64,000 nucleotides of DNA from assembly GCA_024227565.1 (NCBI GenBank), contig JAAEUE010000136.1, positions 62,001 to 126,000 on the forward strand. Reading direction: 5' to 3'. Of the stretch, positions 17,974-26,734 are shown piece after piece. The position numbers were made by a program, and so were the translations under genes. The notes beneath the pieces are model-generated. The model was not told the DNA's origin and did no database searches. It worked only from the letters and a program-made list of their open reading frames with translations. Within the stretch, counting starts at the first letter, position 1. Each line of letters opens with the position of its first letter. This DNA comes from Alphaproteobacteria bacterium (lineage in GTDB: Bacteria; Pseudomonadota; Alphaproteobacteria; Rhizobiales; CAJQND01).

Positions 17974-19296
17974 ATGGACAGATCCCAGCATTCCATCCCA
18001 AACCCGAAGATCGATCCCTCGCGGCGGCGTCCGGACAACACGCCCGACGATGATGACCGGGTGGAAATCGGCCCCACGCCCTTGGCCTATGCGGAATGGG
18101 CCGAGGCGGGGATTGAGTGTCCTGACCTGCCGCAGATGCGGCAGTTTCGCTGGCAACGGCTGGTTGACCACATCGTGGAGCGCGATTGGGCCGGAGTTTT
18201 GCTGTTTGACCCGCTCAACATCCGCTACGCCACCGACACCACCCACATGCAACTGTGGAACACCCATAATCCGTTTCGCGCCGTGCTGCTGACGGCGGAT
18301 GGCCACATGGTGCTGTGGGAGTATGGCGGGTTGGCCTATTTGTCTGACTATGCCCCGCTGGTCAAAGAGGTGAGGGCGGGGGCGTCCTTCTTCTATTTTG
18401 CCACCGGCGACAGAACCGAAGAGAAGGCCGAGCTGTTTGCCCATCAGATCAACGACCTGCTGCGAGAGCGGGCCGGCGGCAACCGCAAGCTTGGGGTCGA
18501 CAAGATCCAGATTGCCGGACTGCGCGCGCTGGAGGCGCTGGGGATTGAGGTGGAGGAAGGCGAAGAGCTGACCGAGCGCGCCCGGGCGGTGAAGGGGTCC
18601 GACGAGATCAGGGCCATGCGCTGTGCCATGCATGCGTGCGAGCAGTCGATTGCCGAGATGCGCAGCGTGTGCGCGCCTGGCGTGACGGAGAACGATGTGT
18701 GGGCGGAGCTGCACAAGTCCAACATCCGCCGGGGCGGGGAATGGATCGAAACGCGCATCCTGTCCTCAGGCCCGCGCACCAACCCCTGGTTCCAGGAATG
18801 CGGACCGCGGGTCATCAAGAACAACGAGATCGTGGCCTGGGACACCGACCTGATCGGCTGCTACGGCATGTGTGCCGACATCTCGCGCTCCTGGTTCATT
18901 GGAGACGGCGTGCCCACAAACGAGCAGATGCGCCTGCATGCGGTGGCCCATGAGCACATCATGACCAATATGGAGCTGATCAAGCCGGGGGTCAGTTTCG
19001 AGGAGCTGACCTTCGGCGGGCATATGCTGGACGACGAGTTCCTGGACCTCAAGTATGGCTCCAAATTCCATGGGGTGGGGATTTGTGATGAATGGCCGGC
19101 CATCAAATACCCCCAAGACCATGCCGAGCGTGCTTACCCCGGCGTGTTGGAAACGGGTATGATGCTGTGCGTGGAAGCCTATATCGGCGTGGTGGGCGGC
19201 AAAGAGGGCATCAAGCTGGAAGATCAGGTTCTGGTCACCGAAACCGGATTTGAGAACCTGACCAAGTGCCCTTTTGATCCAAAGCTGCTCAGTTGA
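17974..19296 (+). CDS. dddP: DddP-like DMSP lyase (M24 metallopeptidase fold)
   Basis: A 440-residue member of the creatinase/aminopeptidase-P fold. The dinuclear metal ligands are D290, D292, D302, H366, E401 and E416, seen in AWDTDLIGCYGMCADISRSW, KFHGVGICDEW, MLCVEAYIG and KLEDQVLV. Y361 and D372 sit beside the histidine. From memory, all eight match the published DddP ligand and active-site positions with one constant offset of five. DddP cleaves dimethylsulfoniopropionate to acrylate and dimethyl sulfide. A Shine-Dalgarno-like GAGAAGG precedes ATG 17974. A Xaa-Pro aminopeptidase is the alternative, but WDTDLIGCYGMC is DddP-like. Acrylate-handling genes are not adjacent. Confidence 0.85.
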   Translation: MDRSQHSIPNPKIDPSRRRPDNTPDDDDRVEIGPTPLAYAEWAEAGIECPDLPQMRQFRWQRLVDHIVERDWAGVLLFDPLNIRYATDTTHMQLWNTHNPFRAVLLTADGHMVLWEYGGLAYLSDYAPLVKEVRAGASFFYFATGDRTEEKAELFAHQINDLLRERAGGNRKLGVDKIQIAGLRALEALGIEVEEGEELTERARAVKGSDEIRAMRCAMHACEQSIAEMRSVCAPGVTENDVWAELHKSNIRRGGEWIETRILSSGPRTNPWFQECGPRVIKNNEIVAWDTDLIGCYGMCADISRSWFIGDGVPTNEQMRLHAVAHEHIMTNMELIKPGVSFEELTFGGHMLDDEFLDLKYGSKFHGVGICDEWPAIKYPQDHAERAYPGVLETGMMLCVEAYIGVVGGKEGIKLEDQVLVTETGFENLTKCPFDPKLLS

Positions 19297-19503
19297 ATTT
19301 GAATAACAACGCGAATTTACAACATTTTGGATCACCATAATTTAATTGCCGAAAAATAGATGGGACTAAAGTACCAGTAGGTGTTTCTGGTCCTGCACCT
19401 TCGTTGCGGTGGGTTGGTATGATATACTTCTGCTCATGTTGGAGCATGCGGTTATCTAACATCTACAATCAAAAATGATTTGCCCAACGCAGAGGAGAGG
19501 AAA

Positions 19504-19941
19504 ATGTCACATAAATATTCTGGTGGCTGCGACCACGTGCACACCCATGCCGATAGCGACCCCATCGATAATCACACCTGCCATTGTTCGGTGTGCAAGA
19601 ACGTTACAGGCCAAGACACAACCCATGTTGTGTTCTTCAATCACGGTGAATTGGCGGTGGACAATGCTGGCGGCTTGAACCGGCAGCCCTTCAATGCGGA
19701 CAACCCCGGCGGGCCGCTTGAACTGTGCACCTGCGCCGACTGCGGTACCCCGATCATGCTGGACGACAAGGAAGGGCGGATCAGAGCGATCGTGCCCAAT
19801 CTCATGGGGTATGATGCGGGCAATCTGCCGGCGACCTACCATGCCTTTTACGACCCCGCCAGCGGTGCGCCGGCACCAAGTGATGGGCGGCCGGTGTATG
19901 AAGGGCTGCATCCTGATTTCGTTTGGCCCAAACCGTCCTGA
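19504..19941 (+). CDS. GFA/CENP-V-fold zinc protein
   Basis: A 145-residue protein of the glutathione-dependent formaldehyde-activating (GFA) family fold. It has the cysteine set C26-x-C28-x2-C31 (CHCSVC) and C77-x2-C80-G (CADCG), with C9 in place of the usual first CxCG pair. The histidine-rich N terminus (HVHTHADSD) is unusual. Many GFA-family proteins have no proven link to formaldehyde. ATG 19504 follows GAGGAGAGGAAA. It stands between the dddP homologue and a DUF899 gene on the same strand; Rieske demethylation would release formaldehyde, which makes the placement suggestive only. Confidence 0.8.
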   Translation: MSHKYSGGCDHVHTHADSDPIDNHTCHCSVCKNVTGQDTTHVVFFNHGELAVDNAGGLNRQPFNADNPGGPLELCTCADCGTPIMLDDKEGRIRAIVPNLMGYDAGNLPATYHAFYDPASGAPAPSDGRPVYEGLHPDFVWPKPS

Positions 19942-19997
19942 CATCAGGGCGCTGATTGCGGTAGTCTGACGGCCTCACAAACCGGAGGCCGGACAGG

Positions 19998-20591
19998 ATG
20001 ACCGAAGCAGAAAAGCTTGAGTTGGAGATCATGGGGAAGACGCAGGCCCTGGCGGCTTTGCGTCTTGAAGAACCTGACACGGCGGTGACGGACTATTCTT
20101 TCCAAACCACCAGTGGGGACGCCCGGCTGTCTGATCTGTTCGCCGGGCGGGACCGTTTGTTGCTGATCCACAACATGGGCCAAGGCTGCCGCTATTGCAC
20201 TTTGTGGGCAGACGGCATCAACGGCGTGCTGGATCATCTGGAAGATGCCATGGCCGTTGCGATGGTCTCCAAGGACCCGCCGGAGCTTCAGCGCAAGATG
20301 GCGCTGGACCGGGGCTGGAGGTTCCGCATGGCTTCGCACGGCGGCGGGGCCTACATGGCCGAGCAGTGCTCCATGGGCGAGCATGCAAACTATCCCGGCG
20401 CGGCTGTCTATGAGCGCAAAGGCGGCGATATCGTGCGCCGGGGGCGCACGGCGTTCGGTCCGGGCGATCTTTATTGTCCGGTCTGGCACTTTCTCAGCCT
20501 GGCCGGGATTGGCGCCGATGGCTGGACGCCGCAATACCACTACTGGCAGCGGCCGGAAAAACTTGACGATGGCGGCGAGAACGTTTTGTGA
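19998..20591 (+). CDS. DUF899 family thioredoxin-like protein
   Basis: A 197-residue protein of the DUF899 thioredoxin-fold group. It shows LLIHNMGQGCRYCTLWADG (CxxC-like C-R-Y-C near residue 65), a conserved middle (MVSKDPPELQ, RGWRFRM) and a C-terminal YCPVWHFLSL. The role is unknown; members are often annotated as predicted dithiol-disulfide isomerases. There is no signal peptide, so it should be cytosolic. ATG 19998 follows GGAGG. It is convergent with the PRC-barrel gene, with two hairpins between them. Confidence 0.8.
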   Translation: MTEAEKLELEIMGKTQALAALRLEEPDTAVTDYSFQTTSGDARLSDLFAGRDRLLLIHNMGQGCRYCTLWADGINGVLDHLEDAMAVAMVSKDPPELQRKMALDRGWRFRMASHGGGAYMAEQCSMGEHANYPGAAVYERKGGDIVRRGRTAFGPGDLYCPVWHFLSLAGIGADGWTPQYHYWQRPEKLDDGGENVL

Positions 20592-20606
20592 CGAAAAGTG
20601 GAGATA

Positions 20607-20669
20607 CCGGAAAGGAGCGTCTCGGGTTCCGCTCCCTTCCGGCGAACCGCTAAGCGTGGCTCGCGGTTC
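20607..20669. terminator. Two hairpins between convergent genes
   Basis: The first stem pairs 20607-20619 (CCGGAAAGGAGCG) with 20630-20642, with one mismatch. The second pairs 20644-20650 (GAACCGC) with 20663-20669. They lie between the stops of the DUF899 and PRC-barrel genes and could end transcription from both sides. Neither has a long T run, so factor-independent termination is uncertain; a small palindromic repeat is the alternative. Confidence 0.4.
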
Positions 20670-20685
20670 CTCTAGCTAAGAACCC

Positions 20686-21240
20686 TCACTGGTCCTGCGT
20701 GCTGCTGCTTGCAGGCGGGGTAAACCCCTGAGTGAGGGTGTTCTGCTCTTGCTGCTTGGACAATTCGTCCAAGCGCTTCTCGGCCAATTGTTGTTCTGCG
20801 GTCTTGAAGGGCGGTGCGGCCTCCAAGTCCTCTTTTGTAGCGTTGAGAATGAAAGTGGCCCGTCCGCCTTCCGTGGTTTCCAGGGCGATGGCACCCAATT
20901 CGACTGCCACATCCTTTTCCCCCAGACCAAGGAAACCACCGACACCGATCACGACCCCTTCAACCGCACCGTCGACGGTGACGATCACATCGTTGATCTC
21001 GCCAATGGCTGTTTCATCGGGAGACTTTACGGCCGCGCCAATCAGGTTGCTGGCCAGCACGGTGTTCTTGCTTTGCGTGGTGATTTGGCCGTGAAGCGGC
21101 TTTGCCGGGGTTTGGGCATCGTCTTTCGCCTGGGTCTCGGCCACCGGGGGCAAAGTGGGCTCGGTGGATTGGGCGCCGAGGGACGTAGGAGCTGCTACCA
21201 GGAGCAGCGCGAAGGTCAGTTTGCTTACGGAATTCAACAT
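20686..21240 (-). CDS. Secreted PRC-barrel domain protein
   Basis: A 184-residue protein with a signal peptide (about residues 1-23, ending LGA). A short polar linker and a PRC-barrel domain (about 55-130) follow, showing LASNLIGAAVKSPDETAIGE, INDVIVTVDGAVEGVVIGVG and KDVAVELGAIAL. A charged, glutamine-rich C-terminal tail completes it. PRC barrels bind small partners or RNA in several contexts; exported ones are common in Hyphomicrobiales and uncharacterised. ATG 21240, preceded by AAAGGAAAGGA, gives the signal peptide directly, so the longer frame to 21291 is rejected. Confidence 0.8.
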   Translation of the reverse strand: MLNSVSKLTFALLLVAAPTSLGAQSTEPTLPPVAETQAKDDAQTPAKPLHGQITTQSKNTVLASNLIGAAVKSPDETAIGEINDVIVTVDGAVEGVVIGVGGFLGLGEKDVAVELGAIALETTEGGRATFILNATKEDLEAAPPFKTAEQQLAEKRLDELSKQQEQNTLTQGFTPPASSSTQDQ

Positions 21241-21805
21241 TGCTGTATCCTTTCCTTTATCAAACCCGCAATTTCTATTCCCGTGTCCCATGTCTCCAAT
21301 TCAGTCCCCCGCAGAAACATGGGAGGCGGGGGCCGGATCATTCCGGCAGTCTGAAAAGCCTCTCACACAATTCAGGTGATTTCGTGCAGGTTCGTTGACA
21401 TTTCTGCGGCTGCGCAGGGTAGTGCACCAAAAGTGGCATTGTTTCTTGAAAATAATCCTTGACTCCGTGGCATATGTTCGCTATATGTTCTTTTCGTTCC
21501 AACACCCGAATGCACCGACCATGAGAGGAGAACGGAGATGAATGATCGACCACCCCGACACTGCTTCGTAGAGACCCGGGAACTCTTGATCCGTCATGTC
21601 AGCGAAGGCAGGCATCCAGGGGCTGCGAACATGAACCCTCCAACGCCCCGCGTCCCTGCGAAAGCAGGGACCCATGCAGACCGACAGATTGCTCCGGGCG
21701 GTGGACCCCTGCCTTCGCAGGGGTGTGGGAGAGCGGGCAGCCCACGCACAATTGTTCTCCCCCTTCATGCCTGCGCCGGCAGGCATCCAGGAGCCGCCAC
21801 TGGTC
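21241..21805. other. Long intergenic stretch with palindromic repeats
   Basis: 565 bases without a convincing gene. The left part (21241-21540) should hold the PRC-barrel gene promoter. The right part carries four REP-like palindromes (see 21594-21786) that run up to the stop of the ABC exporter gene. A plus-strand frame (21538-21933) is open across the repeats but reads through palindromes and into the antisense of the exporter, so it is not called. Confidence 0.6.
21594..21786. repeat. Cluster of four REP-like palindromes
   Basis: Four related units are spaced about 54-61 bases apart: a degenerate one at 21594-21617, GTCCCTGCGAAAGCAGGGAC at 21652-21671, CCCCTGCCTTCGCAGGGG at 21706-21723 and ATGCCTGCGCCGGCAGGCAT at 21767-21786. 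They alternate in orientation and share the CCTGCG-AAAG-CAGG type core common in proteobacterial intergenic palindromes. They lie just after the end of the minus-strand exporter gene, where they could protect the transcript end or stop transcription. Confidence 0.75.
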
Positions 21806-23692
21806 TCAGCTGGCCGCAACGCCCGGAAGCTCTTCCACGCCTTCTGCCAGAAAGCCACCGGACTGGCGGGCCCAGAGGTCGGCATAAAGGCCGCCGCGCG
21901 CCAGGAGGTCTTCATGGCTGCCTTCCTCGATGATCTTGCCGCCGTCCATCACCACCAGCCGGTCCATGGCCGCAATGGTCGACAAGCGGTGGGCAATCGC
22001 GATCACGGTCTTGCCCTCCATCAGGTTCATCAGGCTGTCCTGAATGGCGGCCTCAACCTCGCTGTCCAGGGCGCTCGTGGCTTCGTCCAGGATCAAGATC
22101 GGAGCATCCTTCAGCAACACCCTGGCAATGGCAACGCGCTGGCGCTGGCCGCCGGACAGCTTTACGCCGCGCTCGCCTACATGAGCCTCATAGCCCTTGC
22201 GGCCGCTCACATCTTCCAAATCTTCAATGAAGCTGTGCGCTTGTGCCCTTTCCGCTGCTGCAACCACATCGGCCAGTGTGGCATCCGGCCGGCCATAGCG
22301 AATGTTGTCGATCACCGAGCGGTGCAACAGGGAGGTATCTTGCGTCACCATGCCAATCTGGGCGCGCAGGCTCTCCTGGGTCACCTGGGCAATGTCCTGG
22401 CCATCCACCCGTATCTGGCCTTCCTCAAGGTCGTAAAACCGCAACAACAGCGACACCAGGGTGGACTTGCCGGCGCCAGAGCGGCCCACAAGGCCAATCT
22501 TTCCGCCCGGCTTGATGGCCAGCGAAAACTGCTCGATCACGCCCTGGCCCACGTCTTCGCGGTCCTTGCCGTAGTTAAACGCAATGCGTTCATAGCCAAT
22601 GGCACCAGCGCTCACCGCAAGCGGCTTGGCGCCGGGTGCGTCCACAACCTTGCGTTCCAGCGCAATGGTCTGAATGCCGTCCTGGACCACGCCGATGTTC
22701 TCAAACAACGTCCAGACCTCCCACAAGATCCATTGCGACATGCCTTGAAGGCGCAGCACCAGGCCGAGGGCGAGCGCGATGGCGCCCGTGGTGACCGCCT
22801 CGATCGACCACAGCCAGATCGACATGGCGGCGACGGAGAACAAGAGCAGGCTGTTGAGGGTGTTCAAGGTTACTGTGAGCACCGTGGAGAGGCGCATCTG
22901 CATGTAGACGTTGCCCAGGAAGCCCTCCATGCCTTCGCGGATGTAGGCATCTTCGCGGGCGGCGCGGGCGAACATCTTCACCGTGGAAATGTTCGAATAG
23001 CTGTCCACCACGCGCCCGGTGACCACAGACCGGTGGTCGGCCTGTTCCATGGACACCCGGCTGAGCCGCGGCACGAAATAGCGCAGCACGATCAGGTACG
23101 CGAGTAGCCAGCCGATCATCGGCGCGGTGAGGCGCAGATCACTGGTGGCAAACAGTACCACCGCAGCGGTGAAATAGACCCCAACGTAAAGCAGGACCTC
23201 TGTGATCTTCATGATCACATCGCGCACCCCAAGGGCGGTCTGCATCATCTTGGTGGCCACCCGGCCGGCCAGATCGTTCTGGAAGAACTCCATGGACTGG
23301 CGCAGCAGATAGCGGTGAGCCTCCCAACGGATGCGCATGGCAAAATTGCCCAACAGGCCCTGGTGCACCACCGCTTCATAGACGAGCTTGAGAATGGGCA
23401 AAACAACCAGAACCAGAACGCTCATCCAGATCAGGAGGGTTTTGTGGGTTTCCCAAAAGCTTGCCCGGTCGCTTGTGGACAGCCAGTCCACCAGGGAACC
23501 CACAAAGCCGAACAGCATGACTTCGATAATGGCGACAATGGCTGCAAAGGCCGAGCTGGCGGCGATCAAGGGCCAGAAGGGGCGGGCGTAATGGATGATA
23601 AAGGCCGCAAAGGTGGTCGGCGGCTTGACAGCCTCGGCCTGCGGAAAGGGTTCGGTGTAGTTCTCCAGCCAGCTGAAAAACTTCGCGATCAC
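21806..23692 (-). CDS. ABC exporter, fused permease and ATPase (MsbA-like)
   Basis: A 628-residue half-transporter. Residues from about 25 to 330 form a six-helix membrane domain, followed by an ATPase domain. The domain has Walker A GLVGRSGAGKSTLVSLLLRF, signature LSGGQRQRVAIARVLL, Walker B ILILDEATSALD and the H-loop AIAHRLSTI. GTG 23692 is preferred, with GGAG nearby; the longer frame to 23785 adds about 30 residues of poor composition reaching to the upstream gene. It is the last gene of a minus-strand polysaccharide run, so it may flip a lipid-linked glycan. Lipid A or general lipid export is the alternative. Confidence 0.9.
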   Translation of the reverse strand: MIAKFFSWLENYTEPFPQAEAVKPPTTFAAFIIHYARPFWPLIAASSAFAAIVAIIEVMLFGFVGSLVDWLSTSDRASFWETHKTLLIWMSVLVLVVLPILKLVYEAVVHQGLLGNFAMRIRWEAHRYLLRQSMEFFQNDLAGRVATKMMQTALGVRDVIMKITEVLLYVGVYFTAAVVLFATSDLRLTAPMIGWLLAYLIVLRYFVPRLSRVSMEQADHRSVVTGRVVDSYSNISTVKMFARAAREDAYIREGMEGFLGNVYMQMRLSTVLTVTLNTLNSLLLFSVAAMSIWLWSIEAVTTGAIALALGLVLRLQGMSQWILWEVWTLFENIGVVQDGIQTIALERKVVDAPGAKPLAVSAGAIGYERIAFNYGKDREDVGQGVIEQFSLAIKPGGKIGLVGRSGAGKSTLVSLLLRFYDLEEGQIRVDGQDIAQVTQESLRAQIGMVTQDTSLLHRSVIDNIRYGRPDATLADVVAAAERAQAHSFIEDLEDVSGRKGYEAHVGERGVKLSGGQRQRVAIARVLLKDAPILILDEATSALDSEVEAAIQDSLMNLMEGKTVIAIAHRLSTIAAMDRLVVMDGGKIIEEGSHEDLLARGGLYADLWARQSGGFLAEGVEELPGVAAS

Positions 23693-23785
23693 AAGATCAT
23701 CTCCAGAACTGCAAATAGGATTTTTGGGGCGCGATTCGATAAACGCCGCGCGGCCCATTGTGGCCTGCCTCCAGCCGGGTTGCAA

Positions 23786-25078
23786 TCACTGTGTGGGGAG
23801 CGGGGCCTGCGGTGCGCGCGGTGCTGGGGCATGGCGGCGCTGGTAGTCGATGGAGGCGGCAAACAGGCCCCAGGTCAAACCGATGAGCAAGAACAAATGG
23901 CGCCAATGGTCGGTGTCGATCTGCACCCCTTGCAAGGTGGTGAAAAAGGTTGGGCACCAAATGGCAATCGACATTGTTTGCCAGGGGGTTTGCATGAACG
24001 CCAGGCGCCAGCCGATGACCCAGGTGGCGATGATGAGCACTAGATAGCTGATGCCGCCGAGCCAACCATAAGAGGAAAAGGCGTTGATGAACGAGTTGTG
24101 CGGGTCTTCGCCGAAGATGGGACCGAACTGCAGAGGCCCCAGGCCGTTGGGCCGGTCCAGCAGCAGCGGGATGGAGCGCAGCTGGTTGCCGAAGCGGCCG
24201 GTTTCCCCGAGGTCATAATCCTTCTGCAGGGCGAAGCGGTCGAAAAAGGCCTCGCGCATGCCGTCAAACGACAGGGCGATGGAAAGTCCGATGGCGAGCA
24301 GAAGGACCGCGACCGTGCCCAGGATCAGGACCCGCCAGCGCAGGGCGTTCGACGTTGTGGCAAACAGCAGAAGAAGGAGCATCAATCCCACCGAGCCGGC
24401 TGCATTGGCCCAGGCCCCGCGGGAGAAACACAACAAGATGGCGCCGCTGAACAACAGCAGCAAAAACAGAGCCATCGGCCCGGCCGTGCCATTGCCCTTG
24501 ATGAAGCGCAGGAGGATGAACACCAGCGGAGGCACCAGGAAGGTGCCCAGAACGTTCGGGTCTTTCGTGGTGCCCGAGGCCCGGTCGTAAAGGGTGAAAT
24601 GTTCACCCAGACCGGCAATGTCGAAATAGCCCAGGAAGCCGGCCACCGCGCCAATGGCGGCTGCGAATATGTAGCCGTTCTGTATGACCAGAAGCCGCCG
24701 CTCGGTCTGCTCGCTCACATAGCAGGCAAAGAACACTGCGGTGACCAGCAGATAGGCCGAGACAAGGGTGAATTGAGCAGCCTTGTCGTTGCCCAGATGG
24801 GGCATGAGGCTGAGAAATCCACCGACCGCATAGGTAATGGACAGCACCAATAGCGGCAGGATGATCACCGGCACCCGGCCGCCGCCAACGACAAAGATGA
24901 ACAACACAATCGCGAACAGAAATTCGTAAGGGGCAGGTTCGATCAAGAGGATCGAGCTGAAGGCCAACATGATGGCCACGCTGGCGTTCAAGATGCCCGA
25001 CCAGTCAAAGCCTGCCCGCCGCGCCGGCGTGGCCGCGCGTTGATCGTTCGGAGCGTAGGTGCCGTCAAGGCTGGTCAA
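23786..25078 (-). CDS. O-antigen ligase / Wzy-like polymerase
   Basis: A 430-residue integral membrane protein with ten or more hydrophobic segments. A Wzy_C-type loop (about residues 280-350) shows DYDLGETGRFGNQLRSIPLL, then GLGPLQFGPIFGEDPHNSFI; the HNSF motif is typical of this family. It joins or polymerises lipid-linked repeat units on the periplasmic side. Its start overlaps the stop of the upstream sugar-phosphate transferase gene by four bases (25075-25078), so they are coupled. In this locus polymerase is the likely role; ligase is the alternative. Confidence 0.85.
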   Translation of the reverse strand: MTSLDGTYAPNDQRAATPARRAGFDWSGILNASVAIMLAFSSILLIEPAPYEFLFAIVLFIFVVGGGRVPVIILPLLVLSITYAVGGFLSLMPHLGNDKAAQFTLVSAYLLVTAVFFACYVSEQTERRLLVIQNGYIFAAAIGAVAGFLGYFDIAGLGEHFTLYDRASGTTKDPNVLGTFLVPPLVFILLRFIKGNGTAGPMALFLLLLFSGAILLCFSRGAWANAAGSVGLMLLLLLFATTSNALRWRVLILGTVAVLLLAIGLSIALSFDGMREAFFDRFALQKDYDLGETGRFGNQLRSIPLLLDRPNGLGPLQFGPIFGEDPHNSFINAFSSYGWLGGISYLVLIIATWVIGWRLAFMQTPWQTMSIAIWCPTFFTTLQGVQIDTDHWRHLFLLIGLTWGLFAASIDYQRRHAPAPRAPQAPLPTQ

Positions 25079-26685
25079 TAGGCCTGTTCCATCTGCATCA
25101 GGGCAAAGGGTGTCTTTGCCAATATGTACAGATCAAATATGACGGACCAGTTTTCGATATAGTAAAGATCGTGCTCTAAACGCCGTAAAATTTTATGTTT
25201 TGTATCCGTTTCGCCGCGCCATCCGTTCACCTGGGCCCAGCCCGTGATGCCGGGTTTGACCCTGTGACGGGCAAAATAACCCTCCACAATGTCGTCATAC
25301 AGCTTGTCTTCGGCCTTGGCCTGGGTGGCGTGGGGGCGCGGACCCACCAATGAGAGCTCGCCCTTCAGCACGTTGAACAACTGGGGCAGTTCATCGAGGC
25401 TCGTGCTCCGGATCAGGCGGCCCACACGGGTGACGCGCGGATCGTTCTTGGTCACCAGTTTGGAGGCTTCATGATCGGTCTGATCCTGATACATGGAGCG
25501 GAACTTGTAGACCTCGATAAGCTCATTGTTGAAGCCGTAGCGCTTCTGCTTGAACAGAACCGGGCCGGGGCTGTCCAACCGAACCGCAAGTGCCACGAGT
25601 GCCATCAGCGGCGACAACAGCACCAGCGCAAGGCTGGAGATCACTTTGTCTTCAAGGGTCTTGATGATCCAATCCCAACCTGACAGGGGCCGGTCGAACA
25701 CATCGAAGAAGGGAATGTTGCCGATATAGGAATAGGCCCTGGGGCGGAACCTCAGCTTCTGGGTGTAGGCGCTGAGGCGAATGTCCACGGGCAGGATCCA
25801 GAGCTTGCGGGTGAGTTCTGCAAGGCGGTTCTCGGCCGACAACGGCAGCGCCAGAATGAGAAGGTCGATCCGCTTCCACCTGGCAAACTCAACCAGTTGG
25901 TCCACATTGCCAAGCTTCTGATAGCCGGCGATTGCGGCGGGTGAGCGATCATCGTTGCGGTCGTCGAACAGGCCGACAATGCTGACGTCGATGTCTGAGG
26001 ATTCGTTGATGGCTTCAATCAGTTCAGCCGCTTCCTGGCCGCCGCCGATGATCACGGCTTGGCGGTTGAGGCGGTTGTCTGAGTTCCAGCGCCGCAGCAA
26101 CCTGGCGGTGACGCCGCGCAGAACCAGCAGGCCGCTGAAACCGAACAGATACCAACTGCCAAGCCAAACACGCGAGTAGGTTTCGCCCAGCTTGCTGAAG
26201 AACACCAGCACAGTGAGGGCGGCGAAGAACACCGACCAGCCCAGCAGCAGCCGGGGCCCGTTCTCAAACGGCCGCAGCAGGGCGTTGACGGAATAAAGGT
26301 TGCCCAGGCTCAAAAAGGCCGGCACCGCGAGGGCTGAAAACGCCGACACGCTGACGAAGTAGATCGCTGAGATCAGGGTGTATTCCTGCACATAGAGCAG
26401 CCAGATCAAGGCGCCGATGACGGCAACAAGAAGTCCTTCGATGGCCCGCACCGAGGCGCCGATTATGCTGGGGGAGATCCAGCTTTCTTCTGAAATCTGC
26501 TCGGGCGCACAAACGTTCGTGCTGCCTGTGTCCAGGCCAGGCGCATCTGCACGGCTGATCGCCTCAAGCAGGTCAGAGCCTGCCAGCTTTCTGGTGTTTT
26601 TATCGTCCTTACGCATCTTAGCTGGTCGAACCTGAAAAATTGCTTTGGTCAAGACCTTGGCAAGTTCGATGCCAGTACCCGGCAT
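25075..26685 (-). CDS. Undecaprenyl-phosphate sugar phosphotransferase (WcaJ/HfsE/UppE type)
   Basis: Starts glycan synthesis by moving a sugar-1-phosphate to undecaprenyl phosphate. About four N-terminal helices are followed by a Rossmann-like middle ([20 protein letters not shown]). The C-terminal polyprenyl transferase domain shows [67 protein letters not shown] and [19 protein letters not shown]. At 536 residues it is the long form. A start at 26616 (MRKDDKN) is equally possible; neither has a strong Shine-Dalgarno. In Caulobacter and Hyphomicrobiales this enzyme begins holdfast or unipolar polysaccharide, which fits the neighbours. Confidence 0.92.
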   Translation of the reverse strand: MPGTGIELAKVLTKAIFQVRPAKMRKDDKNTRKLAGSDLLEAISRADAPGLDTGSTNVCAPEQISEESWISPSIIGASVRAIEGLLVAVIGALIWLLYVQEYTLISAIYFVSVSAFSALAVPAFLSLGNLYSVNALLRPFENGPRLLLGWSVFFAALTVLVFFSKLGETYSRVWLGSWYLFGFSGLLVLRGVTARLLRRWNSDNRLNRQAVIIGGGQEAAELIEAINESSDIDVSIVGLFDDRNDDRSPAAIAGYQKLGNVDQLVEFARWKRIDLLILALPLSAENRLAELTRKLWILPVDIRLSAYTQKLRFRPRAYSYIGNIPFFDVFDRPLSGWDWIIKTLEDKVISSLALVLLSPLMALVALAVRLDSPGPVLFKQKRYGFNNELIEVYKFRSMYQDQTDHEASKLVTKNDPRVTRVGRLIRSTSLDELPQLFNVLKGELSLVGPRPHATQAKAEDKLYDDIVEGYFARHRVKPGITGWAQVNGWRGETDTKHKILRRLEHDLYYIENWSVIFDLYILAKTPFALMQMEQAY

Positions 26686-26734
26686 AGTTAACGATTGGGA
26701 CCGCAGAAGCGCCGCTAACCCTGGTTGTGGTTAA

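Noticed and set aside
21594..21786. CRISPR array
   Set aside because: Units differ in sequence, alternate orientation and have no cas genes nearby; they are REP-like palindromes.
21674..23107. 477-codon plus-strand frame
   Set aside because: It lies antisense to the ABC exporter, starts inside palindromic repeats and is rich in His/Gln/Ala as expected for a GC-skewed shadow frame.
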